From Owenia fusiformis (Eukaryota > Annelida > Polychaeta > Sabellida > Oweniidae), in the NCBI GenBank assembly GCA_903813345.2, contig CAIIXF020000010.1, positions 36,943,425-37,007,424 on the forward strand: a stretch of DNA of 64,000 nt, in the 5' to 3' direction. Below, in pieces: positions 1 through 13,800 of this stretch. Every line of letters starts with the position of its first letter. The stretch's first letter is position 1. The position numbers were made by a program, and so were the translations under genes. Below the pieces are notes generated by a model. The model was not told the DNA's origin, did not search any database, and saw nothing but the letters and a program-made list of their open reading frames with translations.

Positions 1-1553
1 ACACTATTAGAGAATGTCCTTCAAGCTGTGTGTGAAACTCTATTTCCATTCAACATGATGAGTGCCCAAAAGGCATTTAGTTCCAACCATACTCCCTATA
101 ATATGTATAAAGTTAGTCCTTCTTTCACACTATTAGAGAATGTCCTTCAAGCTGTGTGTGAAACTCTATTTCCATTCAACATGATGAGTGAGTGCCCATA
201 AGGCATTTAGTTCCAACCCTACTCCCTATAATATGTATAAAGTTAGTCCTTCTTTCACACTATTAGAGAATGTCCTTCAAGCTGTGTGTGAAACTCTATT
301 TCCATTCAACATGATGAGTGAGTGCCCATAAGGCATTTAGTTCCAACCATACTCCCTTAGCCTATAATATGTATAAAGTTAGTCCTTCTTTCACACTATT
401 AGAAAATGTCCTTCAAGCTGTGTGTGAAACTCTATTTCCATTCAACATGATGAGTGAGTGCCCATAAGGCATTTAGTTCCAACCATACTCCCTTAGCCTA
501 TAATATGTATAAAGTTAGTCCTTCTTTCACACTTTTAGAAAATGTCCTTCAAGCTGTGTGTGAAACTCTATTTCCATTCAACATGATAAGTGAGTGCCCA
601 TAAGGCATTTAGTTCCAACCCTACTCCCTATAATATGTATAAAGTTAGTCCTTCTTTCACACTATTAGAGAATGTCCTTCAAGCTGTGTGTGAAACTCTA
701 TTTCCATTCAACATGATGAGTGAGTGCCCATAAGGCATTTAGTTCCAACCATACTCCCTTAGCCTATAATATGTATAAAGTTAGTCCTTCTTTCACACTA
801 TTAGAAAATGTCCTTCAAGCTGTGTGTGAAACTCTATTTCCATTCAACATGATGAGTGAGTGCCCATAAGGCATTTAGTTCCAACCCTACTCCCTATAAT
901 ATGTATAAAATGAGTCCTTCTTTCACACTATTAGAGAATGTCCTTCAAGCTGTGTGTGAAACTCTATTTCCATTCAACATGATGAGTGAGTGCCCAAAAG
1001 GCATTTAGTTCCAACCATACTCCCTTAGCCTATAATATGTATAAAGTTAGTCCTTCTTTCACACTCTTAGAGAATGTCCTTCAAGCTGTGTGTGAAACTC
1101 TATTTCCATTCAACATGATGAGTGAGTGCCCATAAGGCATTTAGTTCCAACCCTACTCCCTATAATATGTATAAAGTTAGTCCTTCTTTCACACTATTAG
1201 AGAATGTCCTTCAAGCTGTGTGTGAAACTCTATTTCCATTCAACATGATAAGTGAGTGCCCAAAAGGCATTTAGTTCCAACCATACTCCCTTAGCCTATA
1301 ATATGTATAAAGTTAGTCCTTCTTTCACACTATTAGAGAATGTCCTTCAAGCTGTGTGTGAAACTCTATTTCCATTCAACATGATGAGTGAGTGCCCATA
1401 AGGCATTTAGTTCCAACCATACTCCCTTAGCCTATAATATGTATAAAGTTAGTCCTTCTTTCACACTATTAGAAAATGTCCTTCAAGCTGTGTGTGAAAC
1501 TCTATTTCCATTCAACATGATAAGTGAGTGCCCATAAGGCATTTAGTTCCAAC
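1..1553. repeat. Satellite array, 130/136-bp units, about 12 copies
   Basis: Head-to-tail copies share the core tccttcaagctgtgtgtgaa and end with a ctttcacactattaga-type motif. Two unit lengths alternate irregularly: 130 bp, and 136 bp with an extra six bases (ttagcc) before the taatatgtataaag segment. Units differ by only a few substitutions, so the array is young or homogenised. It runs off the left edge, so its full size is unknown. A degraded copy continues to about 1690 (atttccattcaaacattctg). No reading frame is preserved. The array lies about 300 bp beyond the RRP1 stop codon. Confidence 0.95.
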
Positions 1554-1855
1554 CGTGCTGACAATATTGATATTAATTAAGCTATTTCTTCTTTCACATC
1601 ATTGTGAGAATGTTTGTCATTCACTCAACGTATTTATGTAAAACTCGATTTCCATTCAAACATTCTGATGAGCAGCTATTCAATAATCAAGCCATCTTGT
1701 CCATTCAGGAAATTCACAACAGATCTGTGGCACTAATATTCTAAAGGGGCACTTTTCATGCACATCAAAATTGGCACTAATCACATTATAGTGTCAACAT
1801 TTACTTCATGATGGCACCATTCAACATCAACCCCTAGAGTAATCCAATCTTCATT

Positions 1856-4800
1856 TTAGAAAAAATCTGCTGCCTTGGAGCGTCCTGATTTTGCTGCGCT
1901 GCTGTGTTTGTGAAGTTTCCCAGACTTGGGTGTCTTCACTTTACTAAAAATTATCTTATTTGGAGGGGTCTTTAGAATCCCATTCTCTGGCTTGGCATCT
2001 GGGTCAAACGCAGGTTTGGGGCTTTTTATGAGACTCTCTGCATAGGCTGAAAGTGAAATGAATATAAATACAGGAAATATATTTTGCAGCACTTCAAAAC
2101 GAACGCATCTTCTTTTTAACTTGACATGATATACAATTCTGAAAAAATACTAAAAGCTAGTTTAAATCAATCAGTCTCAATACTAAATTCATACCTTACT
2201 GAAAAACAGTTTCTCAAAAGAATGCATCGATAGCCTAAGCATAATTTTTAATATTACATATGACAAAAAAATTAGAAAAACTTTATTTCAAAAACTAATA
2301 ATAAAAAGAATTAAAACAGATCAATCAAACAGACATATCTGAAATAGAAGTGTAAGAAACCTGATTCTACAAGAGATATCGCATGATTGACAAACAAAGC
2401 AGATTGAATTCAGGCAATTGACATACCTTGCACCTTAGGTTTGCCAAAGCTAATTCTCCTCGAGCGAGTATTAGGGGCAGAACCTGGGACCTCACCGATA
2501 TTCTGAAATACAATACAGCTATGATTACCAAAGTTTCACGATAGAGCGAAACTTGTTCACAGTTTCTTGTGTAAACATGTTAATTAAAATTAAACTAGAC
2601 AACAGTAACGCCAAAGCGTAGCAATTCCCATTTTGGCACATTTACAAACAAAGTATATAGCAAAAATGGCAGCCATTTATCAAAATGACCACCTTCTACC
2701 AAAAGTGTCATTATACAGTGTGCCATGCTTATAGTATTCACATACCAAATATGAACAAAATCGCTCCACTTCTTTTAGAGTTACAGCAAAAATCGTAAAA
2801 TAATGAGTAAAGGCCGCCATTTTTCAAGATGGCTGCAATGTGCTTCTTTAAGGTGTCACTACAGTAAATACCAGTGTTTTTTAAAACTTTAAAAACGAAG
2901 CCATGCCAACTTCAATGGTGTGTATAGTAGGTTTAAGTGTATGTATTGTGGCCATTTGAGGTATGTATGTAAAGTACTTTCTAAATGTGCCATTTTTAGA
3001 AAAAAAAGATTTTTTTCAATAGTTTTCAATGATTCACCGTTGTGACACCTTAATATCTACATTTCTGGCTTTATTAATGTCCTATATAATTTTTTTACAT
3101 TTAAAACATATTGCTATTACAGTTTTACATATTGCACCTAAATTACTGTAAAATCTGCACAAAAATGGCTGCCATTTTTAAATGAGTGGCCATTTTGAAA
3201 ATCGGCTTTCAAGCAGAACTTCTACCCCCATAGGGTATATGTGTACAAAATATGAACAAAATTGGGGCAACGGTATTTGAGTTATTGCCCGGACGGACAG
3301 ACGGACGTACGGACGGACGGAAGCGTTCCTTGTATCCCTCCAAACTTGGTTCGATGGGATAATTAAATACTCCATAAGACACACAAGAGTGGAGATTTGA
3401 TTAACAATACCATCGACAAAATTAGCATTCAGTAGAACCTGTTCAAGTGGAATACCTTTGGTGCAAGTGGAATACCTTTGGTGCAAGTGGAATACCTTTG
3501 GTGCAAGTGGAATACCTTTGGTGCAAGTGGAATACCTTTGGTGCAAGTGAATACCTTTGGTGCAAGTGGAATACCTTTGGTGCAAGTGAATACCTTTGGT
3601 GCAAGTGGAATACCTTTGGTGCTTCAAAATAATGTTCCACTAGTGAGGTGTTCCACTTAGAGATTTGTTTTACATTGAGTTAATGTTAAATGAACTTTGA
3701 AGTGTTCCACTTATGAATGTGTTCCACTTACTAAAATGTTCCACCTTACAAGTTTAACTATATGATCTAAGTCTGAACAACTGTTTTAAGAAATTCAAGA
3801 CAATCAGAACTTACCTTCAGTTTGTGTTTCTTGGGCTCTGTTTTTGGAGTTTTGAGCTTATCCATCGACTTTTTCACAAATGCAGGTGGCGTTTTCTGAA
3901 CTTTTGTAAATGTCGCAAACTGTTGTTTATTCTCAGTCTTAGGACTCTGTTTCTTCTTCTAAACAATAAATAAAAATAAGATAATTTAAAGTGAAAATAG
4001 AATCCAGGTCTTCAATTCAAAAGAATGCGTAAAAATTATTTTAGAAAAATGTAGAAAAATCACAAATGGAAACAACCATAACAACCATAAGTAACAGGGA
4101 ACAAAAGAACAATACAATGTATTTAAAACAAATATCAACATATGGTTACACAATATTATTTGTTGCTATGGTAACCAACATTATCTAAACTCTTCCAGAT
4201 AAATACAACTAGTACTTGTAACTACATTGTACAACATACCTATAGGTGATTATTATGAATTTCAAGTCAAATTGACCATGAAATTCTACACTCGTTACAA
4301 GTGTTTTAAGTCAAATAACCCATTGTCATGGTTACAAGCATGGCACAAAACCGGAGCACTTGTAACAAAATAATCAAAAGTTGAAGACTATGGCAAAATA
4401 TTTCACTCATTCTGTGAGGTGCAGTGACACAATAAAGAGCTTACATTTCCAGGACATACCTTTATATTCAGAGTTGGCTCTTCAGTCTTTGCTTTATACT
4501 TCTTGTTCGGTATCCAAATTTCCACCTCTTCTTCAAGATTCCCTCCTTCATTTTTCTTTGTGTTAGATCCAGTGTCCATATCTTTAGTCTTTTCAGATGT
4601 TTCAAAGAGTTTAACTTTAGGCGAATCATTAGTAGTGGCTTCAGCTTTGTTTTTCTTTAATGCTTTTTTACTGCTTGATTTTACGAGTTTTTTACTGTCA
4701 TGTTTCAACGTCTTAGTCTTCGGAGTTTCAAGTTTATCAGAGGTGCTTGAGGATTCTACGTCAGTTTTCAGTTTCTTTGCTTTTTTCTTCGAACTAGATT

Positions 4801-7800
4801 TGATGACATCAGGAGTTTTAGGTTGATCTTTAAGTTTCATTTTTTTGGGTAAAGACGGAGTTGATTCTAAAGTAGGTTCTTTTGTTGCTACATTTTCAAT
4901 ATTTTCTTTATTTTTTAATTTCTTCTCTTTCTTGCTACTTTTTGGTGCTTCAACTTCTTCAACTGGAGTATCATTTTGTTGAATTTCATTATCATTGTTC
5001 ACATTTGAAATTGCACTAGATTCGTCAATTTCTAATTTTCGCTTCTTTTTCAGCTTTTTCTTATTACTTAGGGGAGGAGGGTTTTCTATACTTTCTTGAG
5101 TAGTAAGTTCATCTAAATCCTCTCCAGTACTATCCCCAGTGTCTTTCGCTTTATTTTTCACATTTGTTTTATCTTTAAACTTATTCTTCTTTTTAGTTTT
5201 AACAATGTCTTTAGGAGGTGAAGTGTCCGTTCTCTCATCTGTTTTGCTCTTCTTTGCTGCTGGTTCTTCTAGAGAAAAAATTGAAGAATTTCTAAATTAT
5301 GATTTTTAAATTGAAGAATTTGTAAAACACAAAATTAAAAGTGAAGGATTTGTAATTCATAATTCACTAAAATTGAACAATCTGTAAATCTGTACACAAT
5401 CTGTAAACATAAGGTTCGGGTAAATCTAGTTTCAATAATAAATATTTCATTCTATATCCAGGTAATCGCTGTAATGTTGCATTTTCAACTATTGGGCAGA
5501 AAGTATTGTAGTTGCCCTAAATTCAAATATTAGCTCTTTTAAGAGGTCATTAATCTTTCCGAAAGCCACCAATAGGAGTTAATTGCTTTAGTGTAACATA
5601 TGATTCATGGTAAAATCGTTCATATTGCCAGGTCATCTATGTTCACTAACCCACATCAAGAGTAACAATCTATGTTTGCAAAAACCATATCAGACATTAA
5701 AAGCAATTCAAGATATCAGCTAGAAAGAACCTTGGCTAATACATACCCATATCTGACATCATTTCAAGTCTCTGCTGCTTCCGCCTTTTTCTCTTTTCCG
5801 CCCTACTCTCCTTCTCTTGTGTGTTTGTATAGAACTTCTGCAGTCTCTTGGTTGCCTTGATGACGTGCTCCTCAGTAAGGGAATCGTCAGAACCACTGGA
5901 TAGATCCTCCACAGGCAAAGTACCTTGGGACAGCTGAGTGAACCTTAAAATATGTGTTTCTATTAAAATTATATTTACTTTTAACATATCACTTAGGTTA
6001 TTATATATAGATATACCTATGGATAAGGCCTTTACAGGCACTTTGAAATGAGTTCTTGATTCACAATATGTCATATAGTATATGTAGTTTCATGGTTGCT
6101 ATAGTAATGTATTGCATGAATCTTCTAACAATGGGACAACTTTTTGTTTTGGTGTCCCAGTAAATGTTTTTTTCAAAGTACAATATTTTAATATTTTTAA
6201 ATAATAAATGAAACTAATAAGACAAATATCAATCACACTTTGCTGAATTCAATATGGCCACCAAGTAATTTACCAAGCATGCCTGGAACATAATCAGATC
6301 TTGGCACTAGTCTGCTCTTACATCTGTAAAATCTCAAGTTGATCTACTACAAGCCCAAAATGCAATCTGATTTTCGACGCCGTTTTGGTGTTGAAAGGTT
6401 TCAGTGCCAGAACAGTGCTGAAACGTTGCTGGAACGACGCCAAAAATTTTTCGATGCCAAAATGGCACCAAATTATAAAACACTTGAACTGTACTCACTT
6501 GTCTCTGAGTTGGTATAAAATAGGTCTGTTCCTCGGCAACGACTTCTTACTATCTGCAGCAAGCTCAAACAAACTGGTTGCTATGGCGGTGTAGTTATAC
6601 TGAAACACAAGATTAAACAACTAGTTGCTATGGCGGTGTAGTTATACTGAAACACAAGATCAGACATCTAGTTGCAATGGCGATGTAGTTATACTGAAAC
6701 ACATGTTCAAAATATGTGATGCAATGCACAGAAAATCACCCTTGTAAGGCTATAAATAAATGATAACTACAAAAGGCAATCAGTAAATCAATTTAGAAAT
6801 GCTTCATATGAAATATGTATATTTTGAGACCTCTGATAAGGCACCTCCAATGAGTAAATACTAGTTCACTTTTTAGGGACACCCAATATTTGTATTAATA
6901 TTATTCCAAAAATGCGAATTTGTTCCTATTCGTTTGAGATTATAGTACTAATGACTCTGTGTACCTGCAACTTTGCATCAGTCTCCTCATCTTCTTCGTC
7001 TTCGTCTTGTATGGCTTCATCCTCCACCTTCTGTACAGCTTCTAATATGATTTCATTAAAAACATTGTTGACAACGTGGTCCCTCAGAGCTTTGTTTGGT
7101 GTTATTGCAATCACTTCCATATAAGGCTTGAGAAACATTAGAGTTTCTTCAGATGATAACTATAAAAACAGAGAAAACAGATAAAAAATCACACTTATAA
7201 TGTTGTCTTTTCTATTATGTTATCACATTGAAGAGAAATGAGAAACTTCAAAATAATCTAAGATTTTCAAAGATATTGTAACAACCATCAATATATTTAC
7301 CAGTACAGCGTTACTGACCAGTGAAAGCAGTTTTAATTTCAGATTTTGCACATAAAAAACATAAAAGGTGGTGTCACTCAATATTGCCTAATAAGGATGT
7401 ATCACTTCTCAATATTGCCTAATATGGAATATAACTAATACCTCCTCAGCTCCTGCAGTGGTTAACTCATCCAGATACATATCAGCAAAATGGAAGCGTA
7501 CACCATCAGGGGCCGCATTATGTCCTCCATTTATCACCATCTTCTTAAACACCTCTAACAGGCTCTCTATTTGTGGTTTCTTCCACTTGCCAGCTTTTAA
7601 CAATTGTAGACTTTGCCTAAATGTTCTCCTCATTAGCTGAAATAATTACAGTTAATATTTAAGAACTTGGTACTGTTATTTTATTCATCTTTTATTCAAT
7701 TTTGCCAACTTTTATAACAATGTTTTTTTAAAGAGAATATCTATTTACTGGGTGTGCATGGATCAATGAGGAATGACTCTTTGAAACAAACACTTTTTGT

Positions 7801-10800
7801 TTTCTCTGAGTTTAAGTACTTTTAAGGCTTTCTAATCTATTTGGACAATATTTCATGTCAAAAAGCCATAATGCTTTTAAAACTCCTCCTTGATAATATT
7901 CATGCTTTATACTAGATTGATGATTCTGACTGATAATTTTGATAAACTTAATAGTTTAAAGAAAACTTCCTACATCATCAATCTAACCAGCTAGCCAATA
8001 CAGCGCTTGCATTAGGCTCTAAAAAATGTGAGTCCCAATGAAGGAAAAAAATTTAAAAAGTGAGTCCCGACCGAAAAAAGTGTGTCCTCCAATATATAAG
8101 CTAAATTAGCTAAATTAGCTATAATGGGCTATTTTGGAATGTGCATGACTTGATCTTACATGTCTTATGTGTTTTCAAAATGTTGCCATTCGTGCCCTGT
8201 GATTTAAACATGTTCTTTATATTCAATTCACTTATGTTATGTAACCTCCAGCCTGTTATAGTAAGTACTATTATACTGTGATTATCTTTATACTTGCTGT
8301 TTGCACTGAACAACTGCTTGAAAAAATAAGAACATTTTTTAGTATGAATTTGTCTGACGCTCAGTAATTTAGTGTATCACTACATTTTCTACATGATCAG
8401 AATCCTCTGATTTATATCATAAATTAGACCATTTTGACGTTATATAATCACAAATAGACTACTTCACCTAGGTAAGTATGCATCATTTGTACAATTGAAC
8501 TCATTTTGAAGGTTTTATATCAGCTTTTCAGTGAGAAAAATATGTCACATGCAAACTGATAACCTATTATCGCCCATTACAATAGTTCGTTTTTCTGGAT
8601 TCTTTTTCTTTTTTACTCAACATAAAGTTGTAAATCTCACATATTTTGATCTTAAGATACACCTCAAAGAAGTCAAACATGATCAACTATTGAGATTTCA
8701 AGATTTTCAAAAAATATTCAAAGTTTTGACTCAATTTTTTTTCCGTCCCAAAAACGGAAATATTTTTTATTTTTCCGTCCTACAATTTTTTTTTGCCTCA
8801 CTTACATGTAAGGGACGCCGTTAATGCAAGCCCTGCAATATATCTTATTAATCTGATGGCAAGATTTTTCAGAAAGGTCTCAACGGCTGGATTCTTAAAT
8901 TAAATATCCCTTCGAAAGTAATGTCACACACTTACCATCATGAACTTATCCAAGCGTAGTCGATCAATCCCAAACCATTCACGGCATATTGTCTGTATGA
9001 AGATGTCTATATATTGGATAGCACCATCATGTGTTTTGAACGCATGCATCAAACTGGCAAGAGAGTCTGCCAAGTCCTCCTAAAATACATTCAAATATAG
9101 CTAGCAATGCAATATAACTTTCTATATGAAGACATCAATGTATTGGATAGTACCATCATGTGTTTTGAATGCATGCATCAAACTGGCAAGAGAGTCTGCC
9201 AAGTCCTCCTAAAAATACATTCAAATATAGCTAGCAATGCAATATAACTTTCTATATAAAGACATCAATGTATTGGATAGTACCATCATGTGTTTTGAAT
9301 GCATGCATCAAACTGGCAAGAGAGTCTGCCAAGTACTCCTAGAAATACAATTCACACATAGGTTAAGCAATGCAATATCACTTTCTTACCAATCAAAATG
9401 CAGTGAAGCCATGTGTTATGAAATTTGGAATTGCAATGTTTTTAATTTGTTGATCATTTGTAATATGATACACAGGTTATTGAAATTAAATCATTTATTG
9501 CATCATTGTTAACAGAAAGGAGGATGGAATCTTGGATTGATGGACCAAGTAAAGGCCATGGTGCTTGATACTTTTGTAGACTGGAGAGAATGTTGTAATT
9601 TTTGGCGAGTCTCATAATCGTCATCCCAATCTCCATACTTCAAGGCATTATAACACCCCAAGGAATATGTCAAACAACAAATTTTAAAGATCTAAATCCA
9701 CTGTCTTATCAAAATTAAATGTATCAAAGATTTTATGCGCAAATATTCATTTATCTAGGATTTTAAAACTGATCCTAGTTTTACAACTTGTCATTGAATC
9801 CCAAATATGCTACATGACCTACCTGTATGAGAGGCTTAGAGGCCATCCACATGCAATAATGAAGACCTTTCCACATACAATAACAGTTGGAATTATATAA
9901 AAGGTATGCTACACGACCTACCTGTATGAGGGGCTTATCTGCCATCCACATGCAATAATGAAGACCTTTCCACATACAATAACATTTGGTATTATATAAA
10001 AGGTTTGCTACACGACCTACCTGTATGAGGGGCTTATCTGCCATCCACATGCAATAATGAAGACCTTTCCACATACAATAACAGTTGGTATTATATAAAA
10101 GGTTTGCTACACGACCTACCTGTATGAGGGGCTTATCTGCCATCCACATGCAATAATGAAGACCTTTCCACATACAATAACAGTTGGTATTATATAAAAG
10201 GTATGCTACACGACCTACCTGTATGAGGGGCTTATCTGCCATCCACATGCAATAATGAAGACCTTTCCATATACAATAACAGTTGGTATTATATAAAAGG
10301 TTTGCTACACGACCTACCTGTATGAGGGGCTTATCTGCCATCCACATGCAATAATGAAGACCTTTCCATATACAATAACAGTTGGTATTATATAAAAGGT
10401 TTGCTACACGACCAACCTGTATGAGGGGCTTATCTGCCATCCACATGCAATAATGAAGACCTTTCCACATACAATAACAGTTGGTATTATATAAAAGGTT
10501 TGCTACACGACCTACCTGTATGAGGGGCTTATCTGCCATCCACATGCAATAATGAAGACCTTTCCATATACAATAACAGTTGGTATTATATAAAAGGTTT
10601 GCTACACGACCTACCTGTATGAGGGGCTTATCTGCCATCCACATGCAATAATGAAGACCTTTCCATATACAATAACAGTTGGTATTATATAAAAGGTTTG
10701 CTACACGACCAACCTGTATAAGGGGCTTATCTGCCATCCACATGCAATAATGAAGACCTTTCCATATACAATAACAGTTGGTATTATATAAAAGGTTTGC

Positions 10801-13800
10801 TACACGACCTACCTGTATGAGGTCTGCCATCCACATGCAATAACGAAGACCTTTCCACATACAATAACAGTTGGTATTATATAAAAGGTTTGCTACACGA
10901 CCTACCTGTATGAGGTCTGCCATCCACATGCAATAACGAAGACCTTTCCACATACAATAACAGTTGGTATTATATAAAAGGTTTGCTACACGACCTACCT
11001 GTATGAGGGGCTTATCTGCCATCCACATGCAATAATGAAGACCTTTCCATATCTTGACCAACTGTTCCTCTGTAAAGCCACCTGAAAGCATATAACATAT
11101 ACACTCCATTAATTTTTTTAAATTCATACAAAACTGTAAAAAACCAAATGTTTTGCAATCATCTCAATATTTTCATCTGTTTTACTCAATTTCATCAATT
11201 CGAAATTCTTTACTTTTCGAATATTATCAAACATATTTATTTTACTATTGATGTTATTATTCACATGTAATAATATAAAGCATCTATGGTAGTTTGATGC
11301 CATTGCCATTCTGTACTTTCATTTCATCAATTGTATTTTGAATCCTTACCTAACTCACACAAAGTGTTGTACCTATCATTGTTAGTCTCATTCATTGTAT
11401 TTTTCATTGTACTTTGATAACATTGTTCACAGATGCTAGTTTTCTGTATGAAAAAAATCAAAATTCTGCAAGGAGAAAATCGAAATTCTGCACAAATTTT
11501 CAAAAAAAGTCCAAATTCTGCAATCTTTTAAAACGATGAAAAACGGAAACAGAAGTCAGCTACTTTCTAGGTAAGAACTGCGCGTCATTAGCGAACTCGC
11601 TTTAGCGAATTTAAACGTGATAGAATGTTGAATTTCACGGTGAAATCGTACTTGTACTCAATAATGATTGATTGTTGGACATAAACAGACACTCTTCAAA
11701 TGCCCCGCAAAGGTAGGAGATCGTAAAATATGTAATTTCTGGAAATTCTGGTAATTCCGCGGGATTTTCATGAAAATCAGGGATTCTGCAAAAAATTGAA
11801 GTTTTGTCAAATTCCGTCCACGCCGCGGAATTACGGAACACTAGTATCTATGATTGTTACTCTTACCTAATGTTCTAACAGAATTGTAAATAATATTTAT
11901 TGTACTTAATTTACAATGCTAATCCTAACTATTGTATTTAAACATCACTGTTAACTTACATATTTCTTAATCTATTAAGATGTCATTGTCATATCTTTTG
12001 TCATTGTCATGTCAATGTTATCATGTAACAGCAACGAAATATCAATGTCAGTTTTTATATGATGTCATTATTGATATGTTAGTCTATGACATCACTATTG
12101 GCCATGTTAGTCTTATCTTTTATAAGATGTCACTATTGGCCATGTTAGTCTTATCTATTATATGATGTCACTTTTGGTCATGTCAGTATCAGTGTATGCC
12201 CTAAGGATTCCAGAGCTGCTGGTCAAAAAGGCATTACTGACCAGTTGCAATGTTATTTTCCTATACCTAGTGAAAAAATCAACTGGTCAGTATCAAAAGT
12301 AACCAGATAATGACCAGCTGTCCGACGCTTAAGGCGTGCCCTGGTCAGTATTATCTAGTACAGTATATGATGTCACTTTTGGTCATGTTAGTATTATCTT
12401 TTATATATCTGATGTAATCAATTGACGATGTTAATCATATCTATTATAGGATGTCATTATTGGATATGTTAGTAAATATGACATCATAATTTGTCATGCT
12501 ATCTATCTTAACTTTGAATATCACTCACATGTCATCTTAAAATATTTCTTAATCGCCTGGTTTAGTTCAGTCTGCATACTAGCTTGCCAAAGTTCATGGC
12601 CTTTTTTGTTGAAATGTGTCCCATCAGATAAAACATCTTGGAAATCATCTTCAATTCCGTCGGTGTTTGAAAACAGAATTACTGTAGACTTTTGATCGTT
12701 GAGTTTTTCATTTATTTGAGTGATAACTTGGTTACATCTCCCAGCATGATCTTTTGTTTTCACAAATTGTCGCTTAAAATTCTTTGGAGTTAACCATCTT
12801 TGTGGAATTTTGCCGATATATACAAGTTTACAAAGTACTTCATCAGCAAGTGCCATCATTTGATTGGTCACATTCTGTGTGATTTCATTGAGGGTTGCAT
12901 TCTCAGGTTCAGTTTGGGCGACAACCTCATTTCCGCCACATTGTATGTAAGCTATGTGAAATCGTTCATGCTGAATGTCTTTAGCTTTTTCTGTTATGCT
13001 TCCTATTGATCCCCCGCTCTCTGATACATAAGTCATGTTACACCCAGGAGGGTCCCATTCCCATGGGTGATCGTAAACATACGCCTCAAGTCTTTTGACA
13101 AAACTGTGGCCAATAACTAACACCTCAACTGGGCTTGAGGTCAGAACAGCTTTCTCTGAAAGTGAAATGGTTTTTATCTACATTTACCTACCTTTAAAAG
13201 CAATTTTAGTGTAACTAATTTCAACCCAAAATTCATCTATCTAATGGCACATACGGGCTTTTATAAATACAAGACTCGCATGCAATTACGGGGATCCCCC
13301 TTCGAAAACCTACTGCCATCTTGAAAAGAGGTGTGTTCTTTCTCAATGAAAAACAAAAGCTCCCTTTTGTGCAGATAAACAGGAATTAATTAAGGTGACT
13401 GTTAACTTAATCGATTTTCAGAAAAAAATCTTGAAATTTTCAAACTCTTCCTGAGAAGTCGTTTTTATTATTTCACATATGCTTGTGCACTGTAATCATT
13501 ACAAAGACATCAAAGAACAACAAAAAACTTTAGTTTGAGAAAAAAGTGCCGTTTTAAGAATTTGAGAAGATTTTTTTCTTGGAGTAGCCCGTGAAAAACC
13601 GCTGATTCAAAATATCTGAACATTTCAGAAAATATACTTCAAACATATATCAAAAACGAAGGAGCAACGGAAATTTGAAAAATTAGCCGATAAAAAAATT
13701 GGGATCAAAATAAGGAAAAAAGTACACTTCTCAAATTGTTTTTTTTCTATTTTTTTAAATTTGTATGAGAGATTTCAAAATTCTAAAGCTCCTTCCATTT

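Noticed and set aside
3178-3660. Several ORFs (60-149 codons) on both strands around 3.2-3.66 kb
   Set aside because: They translate the 20-bp minisatellite and the cgtc tract; multiple frames stay open only because the repeat lacks stops.
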